Shown: positions 55,352 through 64,000 of the stretch, in pieces | Position numbering within the stretch: position 1 is the first letter of the stretch | Layout: each line of letters begins with the position of its first letter | Assembly (NCBI GenBank): GCA_009760855.2 | Contig: WPIO01000034.1 | Location: forward strand, 1,939,001-2,003,000 | Direction of reading: 5' to 3' | From: Cristatella mucedo | Lineage: Eukaryota; Bryozoa; Phylactolaemata; Cristatellidae | DNA length: 64,000 nucleotides | Program-made: the position numbers and the translations under genes | Notes under the pieces: generated by a model | What the model was told of the DNA's origin: nothing | Database searches by the model: none | What the model saw: the letters and a program-made list of their open reading frames with translations, nothing else

Positions 55352-58300
55352 GCGTTCCGAAAACTGGGAGAACCTCCACGTAATCACTTTGAGTGTCGTC
55401 ATCGCATCTACAATTAAAAGCATCAAAAAAGCACGTCGTTTTCAGTAATTTGGATGTAACTTTTTAACTTCCTCTTGTACTAGCGAGGACCGTCGGCCAC
55501 AAACCATTTGGCTGGGCGTCTGCAATTCTATTTTTTTGCGGCTATCAATTTGCTGTCGAAATTGAAATGTCACATCACTGCAATGCAGACGTCAGAATGA
55601 CGTGAAGATACCACGTGGTTCATTACTAATAGCTATGGCTGCTTCCATCCAGCTGCTACTGTAAGAGGCTTATAGCGTAAGCATGCCTCTAGTCCGTACT
55701 TTTGCATTTTTTCTACCTCTTTAGGGCAGCAGTGACTCGTGTATAAATCCGATCTATCGAAGCATTTATTGCTAAATCAACAAAGCTTGATCTGCGTTCA
55801 TGACTTAATTTATACCAACTAAACCCAATAGGTGTCAAATATATGTCTCCTCAGAGATCTCCCTCCTTGTTTTTGCTACTACAGCCAATCTTGCCTGGAT
55901 TCACTCGCCACCAAACGGTCTAGTCAAGATTTGCACCAATTTTCCAGTGTGTAAATACGCAGGATGCAAACTAAGAGAATGAGTAATAAAAGTAAATGGA
56001 AAATGGTATAAAATGAGCTATAACTGGTAATAAACCAATCGCACGTGAGCTTGGGCTTGTGTAACGCGATCACTGAATGAAACCGGACCACGGAGCTGCA
56101 CAAATAAGAAAGTGTTGCAGATTTAGGTTTACTTGATAGAAAAAATGATTTGTAAGCTCAGCTAAATGTATATTCCGAGCACTATTTAGCCCTCCCTAAT
56201 GTTGGCAATTGGGTTTCCTGCATCTTCCTCGATCGAAATCTCTGAAATGCTTTCTTTCAGTGTCGGAGCCAAGAGGGAGGGGGCGAGACCGGCAAGATCT
56301 CTATGTGGGCGGGGCTAAACCTAAAGTCATGGTAATATGATAACGCAGCATCATAGTTTTTATTCTACATTAACTCAGCAGTGGCTCATCAAGTGGAATT
56401 CAGATATAATTTTGTCGTCGGTGGGAGAGTAGAGGAATATGGGGCGGTCCAGAGCCCTGTCCCTTGGCAGACAGACATACGCCCAACTCTGCAGCCCTCT
56501 GGCTCTAAAAACACTCGCTCAGCTAGCTCTCGGGGCCTGCGCAAGTGATATTGTAGTCGGATACAGTCTTAGCACATGCGCTCTCGTTGCCTTCATAATC
56601 TGGAATGCAAGGGAAGGGAGCTCAGAAGGCAGCTCTCGGCGCCTTGGGCTCAGAAATTACTAGGATGATGGTTTGCGGATTTTCTAGATCTACAATGCTG
56701 GCAGAAAATCCAGCATGGACGACGCACGCGCTTTTTTGACTTTGCCCGTCGCCACAGAATACTTTTAAAAACATGGCATTGTGTCTTTCAATGGGTCTCT
56801 CTAGCTGACCATTTGACGAAGAAAACGAGTCCATTTTTAGCTCCTAGGCAAACTGCAATGCTTAATTCTGAATGAGAGAGCAAAACTAACTGTTACCCGC
56901 CGGGCAGTGCAGTCGATCAACAAATCTAAACACTGCGTGCGTTGATAGTGACGTTATCTAAAATACTAGAATTTCAGGTTGCCAGCGACTTAAAAGCATG
57001 AGAGAAGCTGTAAGCCATAAGAACACGCCTTCTTCTAAATTGAATTAAAATGCGTTACCGCACAGGCGCATTGTTAATGAGAGCTACTTCCACTTGCCCG
57101 CCATCTTCATGATTTGCCCTCGATCACTATCGAAGCAGCTTCAAAAATCATCTGCGATCTTCGTCTTTGTGTTGGCTATTCGCCCCCGCTTTCACACTCC
57201 AAGCTCCCTCGCTGTTTGAAATTTCCAGCATTAATTGTCCTCTATTATTTCGATCTTGTCACCAAAGGTAAACTCTATTTTGCCCAGTTGAGTTTGAAAA
57301 CGGCTGGGCGAAGCTTTGCACACTCTCCATACCTGGTTTTATGCTGCACGCAGTGCCGCCCAAAATAAGGATTCGACTGCTTCTAGATCTGCATTCATGT
57401 TTTTCTCTATTCGTGCATCCGTCATCGACGAACGGCCAACTCCTCGCTCTCGAAACAGTTAGTAACGGCGAGTCCACCAGAGACCCGAGCTCCTCCCGAA
57501 TGCTACGAATATTTGTCCTATACGAATCCCAGTCTCTTTTACCAACCGCAAACTAGGATTGAATGGCGGTCCTGGCGCTGCTTTAAAGACGATCGACTTT
57601 TTTCATTTAAGATACGAAAAACTTCTGTTTGGACTTTGGATGCTTTTTTCCATGGCTGCAGCCAGCTCGAAGTCCGCTCACTCTGCTGTCAGGACGTCAC
57701 GTCTCGTCACGTGACCTGTCAGGGACGTCACGTCTCCGACCCGACAGCAGTAATTAAGCTGCGCCAGGTAATGCCGGCTCCGCTGACCTAGTCAGCAGCG
57801 CACATTTTAGCTCACTTGGACTTCTCTGGGCAAATGGGCTGATATGCCGAGCAGACCGAAGCTCAGACGGAAGTAGCTCACAAGCAGGTAAAGTACGTCT
57901 CCGGGACCAGATCAGCACGAGCGTAGGATATGTGGCGCATATATACAGGTGAATTGGTGAAAGGTGCGCATCGGCAGTTTTCACAGGAACCGAAGGAGAG
58001 TGGCACTCTTGTACAGGTGGCACGTAAGTATACGGGGCGCATTAACCATGTATGGCATTCATCAATGAAGCATTTTGGGGATCGGGGGGTGGCAAGCTCT
58101 GAATTGTCGTCCTGAATATGCGATGCTAGGGAAGGAAAGGCGCATAAGTTGTTTTTTTTTAAATCTGTTGGCCTATTTTGGACGTTTTCTCCGCTTAGAT
58201 CCTGCCTATGTTCATGCATATAAGCCCTTATCTGTGGTTATCACTTTGTATAAGCTGCGCTCAATGTGCATATGACAGCTTCGTTCAATAAAATTCTGCA

Positions 58301-58905
58301 TCTTGTAGGCAGCACAGCTGTGTGCTTCCGAGTATTTTTTCACAGATTTCGACATTAAGACGACTATGAAAGCTCATTGGAAATGCCGAGCCGGGGCAGA
58401 TAGGTATAATAAAAATAGCTAACATCTTTCATTCCGATTTCGGTCAAATCATCTTTCATGCATTGTTTGTCTTTTAGCGAGCGCTTCGTGTTTTTCATAT
58501 GACGTAATTAGCGACTAATACCATTGGAATCTAATGGGCAGACTGATTACCTAGCACAGTAGCTGGATAGTCTCTTTAATTGGCACCACCAGACCTTTTC
58601 TGCAATGGCACCTATCAATCACCTGTAATTGCTATTTTCAGCAAATAAACTCTGGCCGCATTTATTTTTGTTCTATTTACCCAGCCGGTTAAAGATAAGG
58701 ATAATCTTTCAATAATTTCGGTGATGCAGAACTAATCTTTCTTTAATCTATTTCACAGTTTGATGATAAAATCAAATTATAGTAACCTCTCTTTAGTAGG
58801 TTAATTATTCTCTGAAGTTCAGATGGAGAAAAATATTTTTCAGATGATCATATCATATCGGGAGGTTTGTTTGATCAAGTTGATCGCCAAATTCGCACAA
58901 CTTAC
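55352..58905. other. Unassigned stretch
   Basis: No domain was recognised. A weak exon candidate on the plus strand ends at about 58022 at the good donor GGCAC|GTAAGTAT (frame MWRIYTGELVKGAHRQFSQE). AATAAA occurs at 58288. Open frames near 56439-56663 and 57341-57791 look like chance. Confidence 0.35.
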
Positions 58906-59094
58906 CCCAGGAGGTTGATGAAATCGTCGACAGTATAATCTAAAAAGCACAGATGAAGCGTGATTGCCCTTATAATGTGATGGCGAATATGCCTCCGTAG
59001 ACTAGTCAGCCAAATATAACAGGACAACACGTTCAATCCATCATATTCGACCCGGGGCGAAGGCTTGTTTTTCCCTGCATGTCCATGTAGACAA
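58906..59094 (-). CDS. Possible CUB-like exon
   Basis: Minus-strand frame between an acceptor (TTGTCCAG|T) and a strong donor (CTGGG|GTAAGTT). It contains PSPRVEYDGLNVLSCYIWL followed by AITLHLCFLDYTVDDFINLL. The spacing of SP, a C-x-x-W and an ITLHL-x-x-LDY strand resembles a CUB domain, but the usual SPNYP is altered. Its entry phase (2) agrees with the exit phase of the CUB exon at 60828-61020. Confidence 0.3.
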
Positions 59095-60827
59095 CTGGAC
59101 AATGGTAAACAGAGTAATTAGTTATTTCTGAGAACGAAAGAACTTTAAAGGAGATACTGTGTGTATGTTTAAGCGAATTGGTCTTTTTGCGTGAGCCATT
59201 TCACAAAGCCACACGCTCTAGGAACACGCGTATAGAGATATGCCGGGAATACGTTACACTGGGCAGTAGTCTTAATCACCTCCCAAAGTTTACTCTACTT
59301 TTTGCTGCGGATGCGGCCATTGACAAATCTCAAAAATCTCTCGCATTAAAATGGAAGTCTCCTGATATGTTGAAGAATGTGTCTGCTCGCCTCTCGCTGT
59401 GCCATTCCCACATCGCACCCTAAACCCGCTCTAAGCCGCCAGCTCGCTACTCTGTTGGGTATCCATTCGCTGCTTTCCCTGATTTCTACACTTTCACACA
59501 CTTCGGATGCAATTCCCTAAGGATTCTATAGCTTTTTGTCTTCCTACATCGACCATCCATATTCAGCGGTCACGATGATTCAGGCTTCATGCTTACAGAG
59601 CCAAACTGAATATCAACATTTAATTAGTTATGATATCAATTGCTCTGAACTTAAATCACACAAATAACTTTTTTTCTTGAATCTTACGTGTAAGGGGTAC
59701 AAGAGCTGTATTAAATTTCTGTCTCAATTTCTTCCTCGATAACCCTACTGCGCCAATAAACACTAAGATTTTTGTGTGAAAAGTTTTAAATTATAATTAC
59801 AGATATACAGTTGAGACTTAAGCAGTAAAAGATTTAACAACTTAATAGATTGAATAAATTACCTACTATTTCATATACCTCACGTATTGGTGAATATCGT
59901 CGTCTTTATGAATAAACTACTTTGGCACACCTTGTACCTACTAGCTATTGGAATTAGTTTCTTCCTCCATGCAGGGAGCATGTAAAGCACGTAAGGTAAT
60001 GTTTATCCTCTTACAGAGGCTTACAAACGATCTATAATTATCATCATAATCATTATCGTACCGCAAGAGATCCAGAGTGCAATCAAAATCTAAATGATCA
60101 AATGGGGTTAAGATAAGAGGACTTACTGTCATGTATTTGCTAGTCAAGCTACATTCAGAGGTGACAGGTGGCGTTTGAAAAGAGCTCTAAATGCATGCAG
60201 CTTTAACCATGTATTGTTTCCCTCTCAACCCAAATGTCTTTTAAGAGGCTCACAGTTAACTTACTATATCATTTTGGAGGGTTTAACTCAGTAATCTCTC
60301 TTGTTCGCGAGCTTCTTGTCCCAAGAAAAGCAGCCTTTCTAGGGTTTATATCTATTCTGGGTGATTAGGAAGTGTGTTGAGTGCTTGTGCAGGCAATTAC
60401 TGCGTCATCAGTTGCGAAGTCTTTAATGCTAATCCCGATTTAGACGGTCGAAGTCGGTGGGCTCTTTCGTGGTGGTGCTACACATTGCAACTTGCAATCA
60501 AGGTCTCAATGAGATTTGGCGAGCATGCGCTTGTCATGATTTTCAACCGACCGGAATGCTCAAAATGTTTACCCGTGGCTGCGAGATGGCGGTGTATGGG
60601 TCATTGCTTGTCCGATTGAAAACTTGGTGCTTTTCACGCAACCTCACTTATGCAGGAGCCTGTCACGAGACACACGTGACCACGGGCAATGTAGCGCCCA
60701 GCCTCAGAGCCTGTCTGAGCGCGTGTGTCCTGGGCGAGCAACAATCGCTGCCGCCACCTTCCGCAGAGCGCAGGCAGCTGCGCCGCCACTTTACTTGCAG
60801 TGAAAGCCCGTGACTGAACGCACTTAC
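59095..60827. other. Probable intronic DNA of a minus-strand CUB-type gene
   Basis: A minus-strand piece near 60009-60084, after the acceptor ATCATTTAG, reads DFDCTLDLLRYDNDYDDNY and meets a donor-like GTAAGCC. It could be another CUB strand, but phases were not reconciled. A plus-strand frame at 60374-60619 is cysteine-containing but unassigned. Confidence 0.3.
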
Positions 60828-61020
60828 CTTGGGAAAGAACCTGCCACGATCGAAATATGTGAGCTGACGACCACTGTGAGTGCTTTCATGTCCAAGATGT
60901 AGTGGCACTGAATGCTTCTGTAGAGTCCAGGGAAATTCAGCGGAGAAATGGTGCCTCCATACAAGCGTCCAGCACTGCATATGATGTCCTGTCTTGAGGT
61001 GATGTACAAAGACAGGTCTA
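60828..61020 (-). CDS. CUB-domain exon (partial extracellular protein)
   Basis: Minus strand, acceptor GATTGCTTAG|AC and donor CCAAG|GTAAGTG, phase 2 at exit. The frame contains CSAGRLYGGTISPLNFPG followed by LYRSIQCHYILDM. This matches the opening of a CUB domain: Cys, a glycine-rich turn, T-I-S-P-x-N-F-P, then Y and C-x-Y-x-I. CUB domains are extracellular modules in proteases, receptors and complement-like proteins. Only the first half of the domain is here, so more exons are needed. The gene name and remaining domains are unknown. Confidence 0.5.
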
Positions 61021-61849
61021 AGCAATCACCGGTGTCGTGCATCGTCTTATGTCAATAAATCAAAGAAATATTCCTGTAACAATTGGCACCTATCTTGTGA
61101 CTTACAACATCCTTGACTTCACGCAATTTAAGCTTTCGATCTGCTGCTCACATACGCACACATCTACATTCAGTATATACACGACGGCTCTTGCATATCG
61201 CAAGGACAACAAACTTGGACGGCTAGCTATAAGACAAGAAACACTGTCAAGTTATCTCGGTGTCGAAATATCACACTCATGATCACTCTTAGAACAAGTA
61301 GCAAGCAGCGACAAACACCACCAACTTCGGACTGAGAAATTTAAACATGTATAGCTCTACTTGAAAATAAGCATGATGTGGGGTAGATTCTGGCAAGAAA
61401 AACTCCAAACTTTTACTGCCTCTGATGCAAAGGAAGACCGTTGGAGAAAATAAGAGGTGGGTTTCTTTGGCAGAGAGAGTGAATTAATGCAAGCTCTTCA
61501 GCTCTGCCGCTGTGAAGCAATGCCTCGCTGATCCTGGGGCTCTGAATGACCTTGCTGACCTGACCGATGGCGATCGCGCTGTACGCGCATTACAGATTTA
61601 ATAGTGCGTGACACTCCCGTTCCAGTAAAATCACAAGGACTTAAAGCGACAGCCGGCCCAAACAGTAAGTTTTTGTCTCGGCTTTGTTATTACGAGGGGA
61701 TATTGTTAATGATCGAGGCATTCCAGCTTGACATTGTCCTCCAAAATTAATGATGCGTGACTGAAAAATTATACAAATGAATATACGCCATACCAAATTA
61801 ATTATAATTTTAATAACTCCTGTTGGTTATTGTATGCTGCATCTACGTG
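61021..61849. other. Unassigned stretch
   Basis: Likely intronic if the CUB exon and the frame at 61.9-62.1 kb belong together. No feature was recognised. Confidence 0.3.
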
Positions 61850-62107
61850 CTATGAGTTCCATAGTGATGATATCCTAAATAGCCACACGAGCTCTTCAGG
61901 TAAAACCCTGCCTACTCTCAGCTGCTTAGCGACTGAGAAAAGACCAGGCAGTGTTTCAGTTTGATACGAGATACCGCAGCCAATGATGGTGCATTCATAC
62001 ATTCCATCTGACACTTCAGCTGGCTCATAGCAGCAGTTTATGCGACCTTCGCAGTGAGGTTTACCAGTAGGTAGAAAATTTTGCGACATGTCGCAATTGC
62101 CACATGG
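61850..62107 (-). CDS. Cys-rich, possibly Ig-like reading frame
   Basis: The minus-strand frame opens MPCGNCDMSQNFLPTG just after an in-frame TAA and contains HCEGRINCCYEPAEVSDGMY followed by ECTIIGCGI. The segment DGMYEC resembles the D-x-G-x-Y-x-C signature of Ig-like domains, about 20 residues after a CC pair. The end of the frame after KQLRVG looks noncoding, and a donor may lie near 61912. It lies upstream, in transcription order, of the CUB exon. No acceptor was found, so it would have to be a first exon, and no signal peptide is seen. Confidence 0.3.
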   Translation of the reverse strand, partial: PCGNCDMSQNFLPTGKPHCEGRINCCYEPAEVSDGMYECTIIGCGISYQTETLPGLFSVAKQLRVGRVLPEELVWLFRISSLWNS

Positions 62108-62284
62108 CATTTATGCCACCCAGCACTGCACTGCATACCCATAAAACAGCGTATGTTATTTTCAAGGTTCTGTCGCTCCCTGTCTAGGTCCTCTTCGTCT
62201 CTTTATCTCAACCTTCTTATCTAAATTTTCGAAATCACGATTTTCATGATTTTCACCCGCTTTGCTGACTCAAGTCGCTGTGGT

Positions 62285-62432
62285 TTGGCCCAGGCGTTAG
62301 AGTTTCATAACTTTTAACGACCGAGTCAATGCGGAATGCATTTGAGGACCGAAGTCAAGGATTCGATCCTACCTTACCTGCGATGAGCTTTACAAAACTC
62401 CACTGCTCTTAGGGCCATATAAAATGGATGCA
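62285..62432 (+). mobile_element. tRNA-derived SINE, diverged
   Basis: The head TGGTTTGGCCCAGGCGTTAG is the A-box region and GGATTCGATCC a perfect B-box core. The tail CTCTTAGGGCCATATAAAATG is a degenerate form of the family 1 end. Confidence 0.65.
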
Positions 62433-63204
62433 TACCTTTTGAGTCTCTCTGTCGGTGGTTCTCATAACCGTTCTCAGAATTCGTTGGAAGCTGCACGTCT
62501 AGTTCGTGTGCTCTCGAAACCCTCAACTAGCTCCGACAGAGTTCTTGATATATTTTGACTTTCTCGATGTCTAAATAAATATCGCTAAACACCGGCCTTT
62601 TTCTTAAAACACGATTAAGTCGAGCCTCGTATTGAATGTTTTGTGTGCTTATCCGCGACGACCTTGTGCGTTTCATAGCTGATAAATTTATATGCTTGCT
62701 CGCAAACAGCAGCTACACTCATAGCATATAGCAATTTAGATCTCTGACCAGGCTATCATTTTGTATTTTCAGCCATATCCTATTGTAAAATGGTCCTATT
62801 AATCTAAGCTCTGGGCGGAGCTAGGATTCAGTCTCTCTGAAGGTGGCTGAAGTCACACCACCTGACGTCTGACTAGTTTGATCGACATTCGACTCAGAGC
62901 CAAGCCAACAGAGGGAGGTAAAACGAGGCAAACTGCTCACGATTTCGCAAAAGAAATTTGCCTTTAAGTTACAGCAATTCGTAGTCATGTGGCTCCTGGC
63001 CCTAAGACCCTAACTACTTAAAGTGGTCGTCAAAAACTATTAGTATCAACCGAATCACTCCGCCGCTTTTGCTCGGAGCTTCAATCGCTCCCTTGAGCGT
63101 AGAATGGTGTCTCGCACTGCTGTCACAATACTTTCACCCCCAGGCCACCATGCTCCTCGCGTGCTACTGCGCGGGGCTGAAGTCAGGAAGGAATCATAAG
63201 AGGG
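62433..63204. other. Unassigned stretch
   Basis: No recognised feature. Confidence 0.35.
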
Positions 63205-63360
63205 CAGAAGTGAGGAGCTGCAGAAGTCGTGAGTCGGTGAAGGAGTCATATAGATAGTGACTTCATGAAGTCTGTAAGTCGTAGAGGTCGTGAAGTCAGT
63301 AGAAGTCGTGTTTGAAGTAGTGAGTCGTGAAGGTCAGGAGTCGTGAGGAGCAGAAAGTCA
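63205..63360. repeat. Imperfect short tandem repeat built on GAAGTCGTGAG
   Basis: Words such as GTCGTGAAG, AGAAGTCGTG and GGAGTCGTGAGG recur about every 10-15 bp across roughly 150 bp. Confidence 0.7.
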
Positions 63361-64000
63361 AGCTCCTCTCGCGTGCTGCAGCACGCTGAGCGCCTACCTG
63401 TGCGCCTGGCCTTCGCTTTCCTCCGTGCATTCTCGCATCTTGCGACTCAAGCTAAGCGCGCTAGCATCTAGCCACCTTTCCCAAAAACCTCACGCTAAAT
63501 TTCAAATCTTGTAGTGTACGCTGCCGCCCTAGCTCATTTGCTGCAGACATCAGTCATGGATTTGCTTCCAGGTACCTACCACCACAGTGACCTTTACTTT
63601 ATTATTCATGACTGCTGAAATACGCATCTGTGGCGCTCATCGTCTCTAATGATCGATGATTGTAATTCTCATAAGTCATTTTGAGCAATGCATGACTCAG
63701 TTCAGTTACTAGTCACTACTAGCCCTGTGCAAGTGTGTCTTCTCGCATTCTTTATCAAGCTAGTATACTGACACATGTCTCAGACTTGTCTAAACATGAT
63801 TACTGTATAGGTCACGAGCTTCTATTATTGATTCTGTTAGCATAGAGTTGTAAAAGTGCATGGGTGAAATTTATTTTTCTAGGGTGTGCCTTAAAATGGT
63901 ACAGCGTTAGTATTATCTTGCAGTGCAGGTTTGTGGTTCATAGTGGTAGCTAGCTGGACCCAGCGCTGATATTATTCGACTTTCTCTTGCGCTTTCAGCT
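63361..64000. other. Unassigned end of window
   Basis: No recognised feature; sequence is cut by the window edge. Confidence 0.35.

Overview
The window looks like nuclear DNA of an invertebrate metazoan. The evidence is spliced exons with GT/AG borders, metazoan domain families (CARD, polypeptide GalNAc-transferase-like, possible CUB), an L2/CR1-like LINE, tRNA-derived SINEs, a solo LTR, hAT and pogo/Tigger DNA transposons, and long (CT)n, (CA)n and (TA)n microsatellites. The species cannot be named from sequence alone. There is no operon, CRISPR array or other prokaryotic feature.

Layout. 0-5.4 kb: a dead LINE with an internally duplicated 3' end and a long target-site duplication, then LINE relics. 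5.5-9.9 kb: mostly unassigned DNA with two SINE-like copies, a 57-bp hairpin beside a small AT-hook ORF, and a palindromic X-box-like site. 9.9-20.7 kb: a large inverted duplication. Its left arm starts a GC-rich two-exon gene for a type II membrane GalNAc-transferase-like protein (11352-14346). Its right arm carries a truncated copy fused to LINE sequence. The arms were later hit at almost the same point by different elements, a SINE on the left and a 1,084-bp solo LTR on the right. 14.8-17.3 kb is repeated in direct orientation at 36.6-40.8 kb.

20.7-24 kb: unclassified repeats (R1, R2) and a 17-bp minisatellite. 24.3-28.0 kb: a four-exon gene encoding two tandem CARD-like death-fold domains of about 220 residues. 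28-36 kb: repeats, microsatellites, a SINE and a pogo-like relic. 41.6-42.7 kb: a second LINE copy. 44.0-45.0 kb: the last two exons of a second CARD gene, on the minus strand, with the same intron position. 45.5-47.3 kb: an inverted R2 copy. 48.9-53.3 kb: an hAT MITE with perfect 8-bp target duplications and a pogo/Tigger relic with TA duplications. 55.0-55.4 kb: a coiled-coil/Cys-rich reading frame with an in-frame TGA. 58.9-62.1 kb: fragments suggesting an extracellular CUB/Ig-type gene on the minus strand.

The clearest genes are the GalNAc-T-like gene and the two CARD genes. The former lacks the expected metal-binding histidines and may be a pseudoenzyme; the latter suggest a small death-fold signalling cluster. 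Most other material is repeats. Many of them share one 3' hairpin, which points to SINEs using the LINE machinery.
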